Assembly (NCBI RefSeq): GCF_000378405.1
Contig: NZ_KB899637.1
Coordinates: forward strand, 582,699-646,698
Direction: 5' to 3'
DNA: 64,000 nt
Origin: Succinimonas amylolytica DSM 2873
GTDB taxonomy: Bacteria; Pseudomonadota; Gammaproteobacteria; Enterobacterales; Succinivibrionaceae
Under the pieces are notes generated by a model. That model was not told the origin of the DNA and searched no databases. It saw nothing but the letters and a program-made list of their open reading frames with translations. Below are positions 25,122 to 33,475 of this stretch, one piece after another (the first letter of the stretch is position 1; the number at the start of each line of letters is the position of its first letter). A program made the translations under genes and the position numbers.

Positions 25122-25453
25122 GTGGTAATCCTCTGATTGTCGTTAAGCCCCGAGTAGCTGCAGCCAAGCAGGATTTCTCCTTTGTGCCTGTCTGCTGAGA
25201 GGTTATCGATGCTGAAAAACTTCTCATTCCACCGAATTAGGCAGTCATCCGAAAGACCGGAAAGATACCGGATAAGCACGGTAATCTGCCCGCTCTGAAC
25301 ATCGATGCCGGAGCGCATCTGGTCACGGGTGGTAACCGACTTTACATTCGCCCAGACTGTTCCGGAAAGCTCGTAGTCATCAAGACTGGTAAGGTTCCTC
25401 TCAGCCTTTGGTTCATAAATCTGTATGCGTTCGTTTAAGGTTCCGGTTTCCAT
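25118..25453 (-). CDS. Head-tail adaptor (gp16/stopper-type)
   Basis: A 111-aa beta-barrel type protein starting METGTLNERIQIYEP, the usual start of head-closure adaptors (Phage_H_T_join; SPP1 gp16-like). VWANVKSVTTRDQMRSG and the C-terminal GEILLGCSYSG pattern agree. It binds the connector and stops DNA leak. Its start overlaps the end of the connector gene by 1 bp. Confidence 0.75.
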   Translation of the reverse strand: METGTLNERIQIYEPKAERNLTSLDDYELSGTVWANVKSVTTRDQMRSGIDVQSGQITVLIRYLSGLSDDCLIRWNEKFFSIDNLSADRHKGEILLGCSYSGLNDNQRITT

Positions 25454-25728
25454 CAGAATGCCTCCTGTCTTGAGCCGAACAGCATGGAGCGCAACGACAG
25501 CGTAAGAGACTTAAAGTCAGCTTCGGTTCTGTGTTCAAACATGTAGTTGACGGCATACATCACCGCAGCCTTGCCGTACTTCGAACCGTAAAGCACCCTG
25601 GTATCATCCGTTCTTATCACATCCATGCAGAGCCTTTCAGCAGAGCTGATAAGAGAGCGAATCAGTGTGTCATCCTCGCTGCTGTCAACACGCAGATAGT
25701 TCTTCATTTCCTTAAGGGTAATGCTCAT
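25453..25728 (-). CDS. Head-tail connector (HK97 gp6/gp15-like)
   Basis: A 91-aa helical protein: ITLKEMKNYLRVDSSEDDTL, SSAERLCMDVIR and YAVNYMFEHR. The sequence pattern YLRVD..EDD is a hallmark of gp6-like connectors that sit under the portal. It is the first gene of the connector-tail block, separated from the capsid gene by two terminator hairpins. Confidence 0.78.
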   Translation of the reverse strand: MSITLKEMKNYLRVDSSEDDTLIRSLISSAERLCMDVIRTDDTRVLYGSKYGKAAVMYAVNYMFEHRTEADFKSLTLSLRSMLFGSRQEAF

Positions 25729-25740
25729 GTCAAAACTCCA

Positions 25741-25774
25741 AAAAAGCCTCCTCCGTTTTTCAACAGAGAAGGCA
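25741..25774 (-). terminator. Second hairpin downstream of the capsid gene
   Basis: On the minus strand GCCTTCTC pairs with GAGGAGGC (one wobble) and is followed by TTTTTT. It lies directly before the connector gene start, in tandem with the hairpin at 25777-25801. Confidence 0.7.
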
Positions 25775-25776
25775 TA

Positions 25777-25801
25777 AAAAAAGCTCCGTTATGGAGCCTT
25801 A
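25777..25801 (-). terminator. Terminator at the end of the capsid gene
   Basis: On the minus strand AAGGCTCC-ATAAC-GGAGCTTT with one G.T pair, then a T-run. It overlaps the capsid stop codon. It should keep capsid message levels apart from the connector-tail block. Confidence 0.78.
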
Positions 25802-26995
25802 GGGTTTCACGGTCTTACCGCCGGTGATGGTCATAATCTGCACCGCTTCCGGCAGGATTAACTTGCCGTCCACTCGCTCTTTAGCCACATAACCAATCAT
25901 GCCATTACCTGCAAAGAGCTCGGTTAACTGTTTGAAGGAGCGGGTACCGCGGTCACCGATGTTGTAGTAGCTGTAGTCACCAAAGGCAATCTTGCCTTCC
26001 GGACAGAACGGTGAGGTGTACACATCATATCCCAGGAGCTTATCCGGTTCACCGGAAGTCAGTGCCGGCTGCCAGAGATATACACCGTTGTTATCCTTAA
26101 GCTGTCTGATGGCAGCCACCAGCTTGTCATGCATAATGAACTTTGCAGACTTGCGGTACGGACGCTTTAAGGTGTAAATAAGCTGCATAAGGTGGTCAGC
26201 AGTTACAGATGCGGCAGACAAAGCAGCAGTACCGCCACCGGTTTCTGCAAAGAGACCGAGTGGCTGACCGCGACCGGTACCGTTCAGGAATGCATCCTCC
26301 TCAGCGTTTGCGAGAGCCTTGCCGAACTGGTCAATGATGTAGTTTTCCAGTGGGAACTGGGCATCATAGAGAAGTTCCTCGGTTACCTTGATGGCCACAT
26401 GAAGCTTATGGGCATCAAGCAAAATCTGATCAAAGGTAGCCTCACCAAAGGACAGTGCTCCACCTTCCTCAATCCATGCGGCAGCAGGCTTGGTGGCAGC
26501 AATGTTAATCTTGTGCTCGCCTGAGGTGGTGATGATGTTACCCAGAGTTCGCATGATGTTTTCTTCGGTAAGTACATCGATAAGACGGGAGTCGTATTCC
26601 TCCGGTACCAGGTAACCGCCGTCGGCATCCACACCTTCCTGCAGAACGTTGGAAACCTGTTTGAAGTTGGAGCGGAGAGCCTTAAGCATTCCTGCCCTGT
26701 ATTCATCGGAGGCACGACCGCGCTTTACCACAGAGTCAGAAGCAGGAGATACAGAGGCAGGCTTGGATGTAAGGGGCTGATTAACGGGACGGGAAAGTTC
26801 TGCATCAATTGCCTCCTGGCGTTCAAGTCTGGCGATTTCCCTGCTCAAATCGGTAATGTCCTGCTCCATGCGGGTATAGGTGGCATCATCCTCGGCGGTA
26901 AGAGTTCCCTTGTCGGTACGGCGGGATTCAAGAAAGGCCTTAGCGGCATTCCATGCAGTTGCTCGCTTTTCGCGAAGTTCATTTACAGTAGTCAT
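25799..26995 (-). CDS. HK97-type major capsid protein with scaffold domain
   Basis: A 398-aa protein. Residues about 1-105 are a charged coiled coil, the HK97 delta (scaffold) domain. After cleavage the mature capsid domain begins near residue 110. LQEGVDADGGYLVPEEYDSR and EEDAFLNGTGRGQPLG are typical of HK97-fold capsids, and it ends in KERVDGKLILPEAVQIMTIT. The protease gene is directly upstream. Two terminators follow. Confidence 0.92.
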   Translation of the reverse strand: MTTVNELREKRATAWNAAKAFLESRRTDKGTLTAEDDATYTRMEQDITDLSREIARLERQEAIDAELSRPVNQPLTSKPASVSPASDSVVKRGRASDEYRAGMLKALRSNFKQVSNVLQEGVDADGGYLVPEEYDSRLIDVLTEENIMRTLGNIITTSGEHKINIAATKPAAAWIEEGGALSFGEATFDQILLDAHKLHVAIKVTEELLYDAQFPLENYIIDQFGKALANAEEDAFLNGTGRGQPLGLFAETGGGTAALSAASVTADHLMQLIYTLKRPYRKSAKFIMHDKLVAAIRQLKDNNGVYLWQPALTSGEPDKLLGYDVYTSPFCPEGKIAFGDYSYYNIGDRGTRSFKQLTELFAGNGMIGYVAKERVDGKLILPEAVQIMTITGGKTVKP

Positions 26996-27003
26996 AAATT
27001 CTC

Positions 27004-27771
27004 CTAATTTCTAATAAGGTTAAGACGCTCCATCAAATCAGCAACGGAGCGTTCAGTATTGGTTGGTTTTGGTTCGGTTGGTTTAGCTGAGATGCGGCAT
27101 CTGGCAGAGAGCTTTTCCATGAGGGAGTTCGTTACCGCAGCCTTGGAAAATGCTGTAGCGTCAGCCGTTTCAGACACATTCTCAGGCTCTGTGCTTCGTT
27201 CCAGAATTGCATCCGCAAATCCAAGCTCCACGGCCTTATTGGCATTCATCCATGTTTCTGCGTCCATTAGCCTTGAGAGCTTGGCTCGGCTAAGACTGGT
27301 CTTAAGCTCGTATGCATTGATGATGGATTCCTTGACTTCGCCCAGCATGTCGATGGCTTTCTGCATTTCTGCCGTGTTGCCGAAAGCCATGGTCATCGGA
27401 TTGTGAATCATCAGCATGGAAACGGGGCTCATCATTACCCTGGTTCCTGCCATAGCGATTACCGAAGCTGCAGAGGCGGCAATGCCGTCAATCTTCACGG
27501 TGACGCTTCCCGGGTATTCCATCAGCATGTTGTAGATCTGTGCGGCAGCCACACAGTCACCGCCGGGAGAGTTAATCCAGACCGTAATATTTCCCGAACC
27601 GCTCATCAGTTCATCTTTGAAAAGCTGCGGTGTAATGTCATCGTCAAACCAGCTTTCCTCAGCGATGGTGCCGTTCAGGAACAGGATCCTTTCCGGGTTC
27701 GGTACGTTTTGGCTTTGTTCCTCCGGGTTCTCCGGCTCCGTCTGGTTCTTCCACTTCCAGAACTTCTTCAT
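27004..27771 (-). CDS. Prohead protease, ClpP-type (S14)
   Basis: A 255-aa protease from the ATG at 27771 (AAGGAG upstream). ClpP catalytic features are WINSPGGDC, the nucleophile Ser in IAASAASVIAM and the His in MLMIHNPMTM. It cleaves the capsid delta domain during maturation. The start lies inside the end of the portal gene (113-bp overlap in another frame), which is common for this pair. The capsid gene starts 8 bp after its stop. Confidence 0.9.
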   Translation of the reverse strand: MKKFWKWKNQTEPENPEEQSQNVPNPERILFLNGTIAEESWFDDDITPQLFKDELMSGSGNITVWINSPGGDCVAAAQIYNMLMEYPGSVTVKIDGIAASAASVIAMAGTRVMMSPVSMLMIHNPMTMAFGNTAEMQKAIDMLGEVKESIINAYELKTSLSRAKLSRLMDAETWMNANKAVELGFADAILERSTEPENVSETADATAFSKAAVTNSLMEKLSARCRISAKPTEPKPTNTERSVADLMERLNLIRN

Positions 27772-29008
27772 TGTTATTCTCCTTGTTTGCAAAAATTCCT
27801 GCGTCCTGCAGTTTGGTCATGTTTCCGTTGATGAGATACAGATTCCCGCCAAGCTCATCCGGAATGAGATCAAGCTGTTCTAAACTTCTGATATCATTGG
27901 CTGACATCCAGCCGTTCTGCCGGGCAATGGCATAGCCGTTCATGCGGCTCTGGTAATCACCGCGGAGGAGTCCGTCTACATTGAATTTCACGAAGTAGTC
28001 AGACTTTTCAGTCTCAGTAAGTAAAGCCCGGTTAAGGGATTGCTCCCATCTGATAATCCATGGCTCCAAGGTGTATTTCACGAACTCGAGAGACTGCTGT
28101 TCGATGTTTGAGAAGCTCGATTTTTCAAGGTCACCAACCATGTGAGGTGGCACTCTGAAAATACGGGCTATCTCATCAATCTGAAACTTTCTGGTCTCAA
28201 GAAACTGTGCCTGCTCCGGTGAAATGGAAATCGGCGTGTATTTCATGCCTTCCTCAAGTATCGCAACCTTATGGGCGTTGTTTCCCGAGAAGCCTTTATT
28301 CCAGCTTTCGCGGATTGATTCAGGATTTTTCACTGTTCCCGGAAACTCCAGAATGCCTCCCGGAGTAGCACCGTTGGCAAAGAACCGTGCTCCATATTCC
28401 TCAGTGGCAATGGAGAGCCCGATGGCATTTTTAGCCATAGCAATGGGGGAGTATCCGACAAGTCCGTCAAAGCCGAGTCCTGGAATGTGCAGCACATCAG
28501 AGGGCTTTAGAGTTACATTGCCAGACTTGCCTGTGTGCGCATCGGAATCCTGCATTTGGTAGCGATAGCAGATTTTCCCGAAAGCATCCCTGTCCACCGT
28601 CATGCGGTTCGGCATCAGCGGGTAAAGGCCAATAACCTCACCTTTGCCGTTACGGATAATCTGAGCGTAGGCATTGCCCCAGAGCAAAAGATGCGTCATC
28701 AGAGTTTCCCGGAATACGAATGAGGTCATTTCGGGATTCGGCTCATCATGCAGAATTCGGTAGAGGGGATGTTTTACGGCTCTTGTTTTACTGCCTTCAT
28801 CCTGATTCTGATAAAGGTGAACCGGCAGACTCGCAATTGACTCTGACAGAATTCTCACGCAGGCATACACCGCTGTCATCTGCATGGCTGAACGTTCATT
28901 GACGTGTTTGCCGGAGGTGCTTCCTCCCATCATGAAACGATAGCCGCTGCCTGCCGTGCGGTTGCTGGGCTTGTCTCTGGAACGGAAGAGACCGTCGAAA
29001 ATGCTCAT
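27659..29008 (-). CDS. Portal protein, HK97 family
   Basis: A 449-aa protein from the ATG at 29008 (AAAGGAG upstream); the frame is open further, but without a site. It has the family features SAMQMTAVYACVRILSESIA, LLLWGNAYAQI, PGGILEFPG and FRVPPHMVGDLEKSSFSNIE. Twelve copies form the DNA channel at the head vertex. The C-terminal tail is Glu/Pro-rich. Its 5' side borders a plus-strand cargo gene rather than TerL, which is unusual. Confidence 0.92.
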   Translation of the reverse strand: MSIFDGLFRSRDKPSNRTAGSGYRFMMGGSTSGKHVNERSAMQMTAVYACVRILSESIASLPVHLYQNQDEGSKTRAVKHPLYRILHDEPNPEMTSFVFRETLMTHLLLWGNAYAQIIRNGKGEVIGLYPLMPNRMTVDRDAFGKICYRYQMQDSDAHTGKSGNVTLKPSDVLHIPGLGFDGLVGYSPIAMAKNAIGLSIATEEYGARFFANGATPGGILEFPGTVKNPESIRESWNKGFSGNNAHKVAILEEGMKYTPISISPEQAQFLETRKFQIDEIARIFRVPPHMVGDLEKSSFSNIEQQSLEFVKYTLEPWIIRWEQSLNRALLTETEKSDYFVKFNVDGLLRGDYQSRMNGYAIARQNGWMSANDIRSLEQLDLIPDELGGNLYLINGNMTKLQDAGIFANKENNNEEVLEVEEPDGAGEPGGTKPKRTEPGKDPVPERHHR

Positions 29009-29125
29009 GTGAATCAACTCCTTTGAGAAATGAAATGCCGTCAGCCTTTTAAAACAGTGCTGCGGCATGGTATCATGCACGTAATTACCGGGTTGCCGAC
29101 CTGTGGAATATGGAGGCGAATTGCG

Positions 29126-29827
29126 ATGAAAGAGGAATGCCTTATTTGTAAAGCACCGTTAGAATACCTTGACGCAGACGAAATGATGGAATGTGCAATT
29201 TGCCACAAGAAGGAAAACAGTAAGACTCGCTGTATCCATGGTCACTATGTCTGCAATGATTGTCATACCGCTGGCATGGATACGATTATCGGTCTCTGCT
29301 TGGCTGAGTCATCAAAGAATCCTGTCGAGATCATCGAGAAGATGATGGCCTTGCCGTTTTGCCATATGCACGGCCCAGAGCATCATGTCATGGTTGGGGC
29401 TTCACTCCTGACTGCATACAAAAACGCGGGAGGAGCAATTGATCTTGAGTCAGCACTTGCAGAAATGATGAATCGAGGGAAGAACGTACCCGGCGGGGCC
29501 TGCGGCTTCTGGGGTGCTTGCGGTGCGGGTATCAGTTCCGGCATGTTTGTATCCATCATTTCAAAATCTACACCTCTTTCGCAGCAGCCGTTTGCGCTAT
29601 CACACCGCATGACTGCTAAATCACTGGGTGCTATCGGTGAGATCGGAGGCCCACGCTGCTGCAAGCGAGATTCATTTCTTTCAATTTTCTCGGCCATCGA
29701 CTTTGTAAAAGAATACTTCGGGATCGAGATGGAAAAGCCCGATATTGTTTGCACACACTCTTCTCAGAACAATCAGTGCATTGGAAAACGCTGCCCCTTT
29801 GCAAAGGCAAACCATAAAAGCACCTAA
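29126..29827 (+). CDS. DUF5714 protein, cargo gene between TerL and portal
   Basis: A 233-aa, Cys/His-rich protein from the ATG at 29126 (GGAGG upstream). It begins with a treble-clef-like part (CLICKAPLEYLDADEMMECA, ICHKK, RCIHGHYVCNDCH), followed by a Gly-rich core GGACGFWGACGAG, GGPRCCKRDS, and a C-terminal CIGKRCPF. This fits DUF5714, found in anaerobes near methyltransferases; the Cys pairs suggest metal or Fe-S binding. Function is unknown. It is one of two well-supported plus-strand genes inside the prophage, lies convergent to TerL (3-bp gap) and divergent from the portal, and should have its own promoter (TATCAT about 55 bp upstream). Confidence 0.72.
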   Translation: MKEECLICKAPLEYLDADEMMECAICHKKENSKTRCIHGHYVCNDCHTAGMDTIIGLCLAESSKNPVEIIEKMMALPFCHMHGPEHHVMVGASLLTAYKNAGGAIDLESALAEMMNRGKNVPGGACGFWGACGAGISSGMFVSIISKSTPLSQQPFALSHRMTAKSLGAIGEIGGPRCCKRDSFLSIFSAIDFVKEYFGIEMEKPDIVCTHSSQNNQCIGKRCPFAKANHKST

Positions 29828-29830
29828 ATC

Positions 29831-31438
29831 TCAGATAAACAGAATGCCGCGTTCATCGTAGACTGAGGCTCCGTTGTCATTGCCACATCGGATGGCTCTG
29901 TCGAGTCCCATGATGGTGGCAATCGCACCGTCAATCTTCTCGGTGGATTTTTCCTTGTCGGCCTTGATGTTGCCTGCCGGGTCAGTTCTGATGTAAATGT
30001 TGTCCATCATCCATCGCAATACCGGATGACCGCCGTGAGCAAGTTTCTGCTCCAGCGTGAGTTTCATAAGCTCTTTGGTCGGCGGGGACATGTCCTTAAA
30101 GCCCTGACCGAAAGGAACTACGGTAAAACCCATGCCCTCAAGGTTTTGCACCATCTGTACGGCTCCCCAGCGGTCAAAGGCAATTTCACGGATGTTGTAT
30201 CGGGTACCCAGGTTCTCGATGAACTTTTCGATGTATCCGTAATGCACTACGTTGCCCTCAGTAGTTTCCAGAAATCCCTGTTTATGCCATACGTCGTAAG
30301 GCACGTGATCACGTCTCACTCTCAGTTCCATGGTGTCCTCGGGGATCCAGAAGAACGGCATGATGTAATACTTGTCATCCTCATCATTCGGCGGGAACAC
30401 CAAGACGAAAGCGGTAATGTCGGTGGTGCTGGACAGGTCAAGACCTCCGTAACATACACGGCCTTCAAGCTCATCAGGATTAACCGCAAAGGAACAGCCA
30501 TCCCATTTCTCAAGCGGCATCCAGCGGATTGACTGTTTTACCCATTGGTTGAGACGGAGCTGTCTGAAGGCATTCTCCTCTCCGGGATTCTGCCTTGCTG
30601 ATTCGCAGGCAGCTTGAACCTTATCAATACCGACGGTAATTCCGAGAGATGGATTAGCCTTTTTCCAGACTTCCGGATCTGTCCAGTCATCATCCTCGGC
30701 AGCCCCGTAAATCACCGGATAAAAAGTTGGATCGATCTTCCTGCCCTCAAGGATGTCCTTTGCCTTCTGATGAGTTTCGTAGCAGATGGAATTCGTATCA
30801 GTTCCGGCAGTTGTGATAAGGAAATACAGCGGTTGCATTCGGGCATCACCGGAGCCCTTGGTCATAACGTCAAAAAGCTTTCTGTCCGGCTGAGTATGCA
30901 ACTCATCAAAGACCACGCCGTGAATGTTGAAGCCGTGCTTTGAGTAAGCTTCCGCAGAAAGAACCTGATAAAAGCTGTTGGTCGGTGTGTAGATGATGCG
31001 TTTCTGCGAGGCAAGAATTTTGACTCGCTTGTTCAGAGCCGGACACATCCTCACCATATCTGCAGCCACATCAAATACGATTGTTGCCTGCTGGCGGTCT
31101 GCGGCACAGCCGTAAACCTCGGCACGCTCTTCTCCGTCACCGCAGGTAAGAAGCAGTGCCACAGCGGCAGCAAGCTCTGATTTTCCTTGCTTCTTGGCTA
31201 TCTCTATGTACGCCGTATTAAACTGCCGGTAGCCGTTCGGCTTTAAGATCCCAAACAAATCCCGGATAATCTGCTCCTGCCAGTCGATAAGTTCAAAAGG
31301 CTTACCGGCCCAGGTTCCCTTGGTGTGGCAGAGAGCCTGAATAAAGTTCACTGCATAGTCAGCGGCATCCTTGTCATACACGGACTTCTTTGCCTTGAAC
31401 TTGGTAGGGACGTATTTTTTAAGTTTCCGCATTGCCAT
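29831..31438 (-). CDS. Terminase large subunit
   Basis: A 535-aa HK97-type TerL. The ATPase part has a Walker-A-like region at AKKQGKSELAAAVALLL (near residue 85) and Walker B VVFDELHTQ near residue 175. The nuclease part has acidic residues in YGGLDLSSTTD and in DRWGAVQ. It pumps DNA into the head. No small subunit gene is seen next to it. Two terminator hairpins lie just upstream. Confidence 0.9.
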   Translation of the reverse strand: MAMRKLKKYVPTKFKAKKSVYDKDAADYAVNFIQALCHTKGTWAGKPFELIDWQEQIIRDLFGILKPNGYRQFNTAYIEIAKKQGKSELAAAVALLLTCGDGEERAEVYGCAADRQQATIVFDVAADMVRMCPALNKRVKILASQKRIIYTPTNSFYQVLSAEAYSKHGFNIHGVVFDELHTQPDRKLFDVMTKGSGDARMQPLYFLITTAGTDTNSICYETHQKAKDILEGRKIDPTFYPVIYGAAEDDDWTDPEVWKKANPSLGITVGIDKVQAACESARQNPGEENAFRQLRLNQWVKQSIRWMPLEKWDGCSFAVNPDELEGRVCYGGLDLSSTTDITAFVLVFPPNDEDDKYYIMPFFWIPEDTMELRVRRDHVPYDVWHKQGFLETTEGNVVHYGYIEKFIENLGTRYNIREIAFDRWGAVQMVQNLEGMGFTVVPFGQGFKDMSPPTKELMKLTLEQKLAHGGHPVLRWMMDNIYIRTDPAGNIKADKEKSTEKIDGAIATIMGLDRAIRCGNDNGASVYDERGILFI

Positions 31439-31460
31439 CTGCTCACCTCCTTACAGGCAT

Positions 31461-31484
31461 AAAAAAAGACCGCCGAAGCGATCT
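31461..31484 (-). terminator. Hairpin between a small gene and TerL
   Basis: On the minus strand AGATCGC-TTCG-GCGGTCT, a 7-bp stem with a UUCG loop (one wobble), then seven Ts. It is the second of two terminators before TerL. Confidence 0.8.
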
Positions 31485-31493
31485 CTTTGGGTA

Positions 31494-31516
31494 TAAAAAA
31501 GGAGCCGTTAAGCTCC
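31494..31516 (-). terminator. Terminator after the 95-aa gene
   Basis: On the minus strand GGAGC-TTAACG-GCTCC then six Ts, 3 bp after the stop of the small gene. With the next hairpin it forms a tandem pair upstream of TerL. Confidence 0.78.
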
Positions 31517-31519
31517 GTA

Positions 31520-31807
31520 CTAATTGTTGGCGTTCTTCATCGCCCATTCAAGAGCATGGCCGTCATCCATAAAATCGACACCACTTACCTCCCGAAGCCC
31601 GATCTCGGCCTCGCAGCCGGTGTCTTCGGTGAGGAACTCGTAAACCGCGCCGTAGTAGGATGGCTTGCCTGCTCCGTTGTAGTAATGTCCTGCCAGGATT
31701 ACCTTATCACCGAATCTTAAGGTCTTGCTCCAGCGACATTCCAGATCCTCCGGAGTGGTAGGATTTGGTAATCTGTAGGTTCTTGCTCTTTCTGTCATCT
31801 TGCTCAT
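31520..31807 (-). CDS. Small phage protein of unknown function (95 aa)
   Basis: From the ATG at 31807 (GGAG upstream) it codes a protein with CRWSKTLRFGDKVILAGHYY and a C-terminal VDFMDDGHALEWAMKNANN. No family was recognised; short beta-strand pattern in the middle, acidic end. It is not a visible TerS. A copy of the five-copy leader element lies just upstream and two terminators lie downstream, so it is its own transcript. Confidence 0.6.
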   Translation of the reverse strand: MSKMTERARTYRLPNPTTPEDLECRWSKTLRFGDKVILAGHYYNGAGKPSYYGAVYEFLTEDTGCEAEIGLREVSGVDFMDDGHALEWAMKNANN

Positions 31808-31838
31808 TTTTAAGTCTCCGTTGTTGTTCTCGATGACT

Positions 31839-31877
31839 GTATATTCGCTCTGTACCAAAGGTATAGCAAGTCAATAA
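31839..31877 (-). promoter_or_regulatory. Start-associated element, copy 1
   Basis: On the minus strand TTATTGACTTGCTATA followed by an AGAGCGAATAT box. The same layout occurs at 32490, 32838, 34466 and 35514. TTGnTATA looks like an extended -10 element. This copy precedes the 95-aa gene. Confidence 0.6.
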
Positions 31878-32005
31878 GTACGTATTTCTGTACTATTTTT
31901 TTCTTCTAACCAATCGTTCTTTTCTTCTAAAATCAGGCAAAAATAGAAGAAAGATAAAATAATGAGAAGAAAAAAGGAGGCCTCTCTGACCTCCCGCACT
32001 TCACC

Positions 32006-32443
32006 TTACCCCGCGACTCTGAAAAGGTAGCCGTGGGCTTTTTCGTGTTCGTCGCTGTTCCATCCGGTGTAGCGGCTGTTGATTTCAACCAGCCCCTCGA
32101 GGGTGCATCCTGCCTCTTTGAAAAGCCATGCGGTTTCTACTGCGTGACTCCATCCGGAGGAAAAGGTGAACCTCTCGATTCCGTTCTGCCTCATGGCTTC
32201 AATCAGCTTTGCCGCTTCGTTATCCCATACCACTTCGCTGATGTCGAGGTAATCGTTGCCGCTGTCCCGGGAAACCTCGTACTCGTTAAAAAGTCGGCAG
32301 GCTTCTCTGCCAAGTTCCTTTAGTTCATCCCAGACTGCCTTGTAGGCGGCTCTGGCGGCGTTCAGCTCATCCTCGTTCTTTGCTATGTCGTAGGCGTTCT
32401 TTGCAGCCTTGATGCGGTTGTAAAAGTTCTCGAAAGTGTTCAT
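32006..32443 (-). CDS. Phage protein of unknown function (145 aa)
   Basis: From the ATG at 32443 (AAGGAG upstream) a mostly helical N-terminal part (YNRIKAAKNAYDIAKNEDEL), then FNEYEVSRDSGNDYLDISEV and a C-terminal alpha/beta half with ERFTFSSGWSHAVETAWLF. Related proteins are frequent in gut Firmicutes phages, but I do not know a function. It is preceded by leader element copy 2 and forms its own transcription unit. Confidence 0.65.
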   Translation of the reverse strand: MNTFENFYNRIKAAKNAYDIAKNEDELNAARAAYKAVWDELKELGREACRLFNEYEVSRDSGNDYLDISEVVWDNEAAKLIEAMRQNGIERFTFSSGWSHAVETAWLFKEAGCTLEGLVEINSRYTGWNSDEHEKAHGYLFRVAG

Positions 32444-32489
32444 GTTTAACTCCTTGAAAAATGTACCTTCGCTGTTCGTTTTGTTGTGT

Positions 32490-32528
32490 TCATATTCGCT
32501 CTGAAGGTACACTATAGCAAGTCAATAA
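32490..32528 (-). promoter_or_regulatory. Start-associated element, copy 2
   Basis: On the minus strand TTATTGACTTGCTATAGTG, then the AGAGCGAATATG box; it precedes the 145-aa gene. This copy is closest to the consensus. Confidence 0.62.
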
Positions 32529-32543
32529 ACCCAGTATTTTCAA

Positions 32544-32756
32544 CTATTTACAAGGTTTTTCAGCGAGCTTTTCGCGGGTGATTTCGAGGACTTTTTCCTG
32601 CTTTTCCTTCGGTATTCCGGCAGCCTCCAAAGCCTCCAGAGTTCCGCAGTCGGGGCAGATTGGAGTGGTGTTGTCCTTTCGGGAAAGAGCCGGAACTTCG
32701 GTGTAGGTTCTGCCGCAGAGCGGGCATACTTTCGGTTCGTTTTTATCAGTCTTCAT
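32544..32756 (-). CDS. Small zinc-ribbon protein (70 aa)
   Basis: Two knuckles, CPLCGR near residue 11 and CPDCGT near residue 34, give a four-Cys zinc ribbon, followed by a Lys/Glu-rich helix. Such proteins are often nucleic-acid binding or bind phage or host transcription proteins; no specific role can be given. Leader element copy 3 lies upstream. Confidence 0.65.
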   Translation of the reverse strand: MKTDKNEPKVCPLCGRTYTEVPALSRKDNTTPICPDCGTLEALEAAGIPKEKQEKVLEITREKLAEKPCK

Positions 32757-32837
32757 TCTGTAATCCTTATGATGGAATTAAATCGTTAAACCGGGCGGTG
32801 CGGGAGTTTTGGACTCTCCGCCATCCGCCTTACGGTG

Positions 32838-32877
32838 TTCATATTTGCTCTTAATGCACACCTTATCAAGTCAATAA
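32838..32877 (-). promoter_or_regulatory. Start-associated element, copy 3
   Basis: On the minus strand TTTATTGACTTGATAAGG with the AGAGCAAATATG box. It precedes the 70-aa zinc-ribbon gene. The -10-like part (GATAAG) is less well kept here. Confidence 0.55.
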
Positions 32878-32888
32878 ATCCTTTATTT

Positions 32889-33371
32889 TCAATGGTTTAA
32901 CGTTATTTCATCACTGGTTTCCAGACTTATGTTGAGAGCCTCATAAATGAAGTTTTCGTCAAAGCCGAAGGCTTCATAACCGTCAAGGCAGATATCAACG
33001 TACCGCTGGGAAGGAACGCCGATTTCGCGCTCTTCGTGCATGATGTAGATGAAGGCCTTAAGCTTTCTTACCTTGCGATCACTAATGCCGATAACCGGAA
33101 TTTCCACTTCCGTCTTGTAGTAGAAATTCGGATAACCTTCGTAGCGGTCAAGGGAAAGCTCATCATCAGCCGTTACCTCCCATACCGCCACAGGAACACA
33201 CGATCCTTTCTTTGGCTCGATGGTAAGGTAGGCACCGCTCTTACTTCCCTTAAAGAGAAGCTCAAAATCCGGTATTTCCGATGTGCCTACAACCTTTGCG
33301 CCGGGGCAGCGGTAGCTCATCTGGTCAATGTTCAGGTTGCTGCCGTAGGCGATGTAATATCTCTTTGTCAT
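32889..33371 (-). CDS. AIG2/gamma-glutamylcyclotransferase-like protein
   Basis: A 160-aa protein with the substrate-loop motif YYIAYGSNLNIDQM near residue 6, PVAVWEVTADDELSLDRYEG with the likely catalytic Glu (DRYEGYP), and YYKTEVEIPV. The fold releases 5-oxoproline from gamma-glutamyl amines. Aravind's group linked phage AIG2-like enzymes with amidoligases in shared operons; here the amidoligase gene lies about 100 bp upstream on the same strand. The two may add and remove a gamma-glutamyl or similar amide. Confidence 0.8.
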   Translation of the reverse strand: MTKRYYIAYGSNLNIDQMSYRCPGAKVVGTSEIPDFELLFKGSKSGAYLTIEPKKGSCVPVAVWEVTADDELSLDRYEGYPNFYYKTEVEIPVIGISDRKVRKLKAFIYIMHEEREIGVPSQRYVDICLDGYEAFGFDENFIYEALNISLETSDEITLNH

Positions 33372-33475
33372 AATCTTTTCCTTTCGTTTTTGTTTAACTT
33401 CGGAAGGCTTACCCTTCTACTGCCGAAACCCCACTCAAGGGGCCGGCAGGAGGAGGCTAAGTCCTCGCTGGGGGT

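Noticed and set aside
31839..31877. TTGACT directly followed by TATAGT as a -35/-10 pair in the five-copy element
   Set aside because: Only 3 bases separate the hexamers, too few for a sigma70 promoter; an extended -10 reading is more likely.
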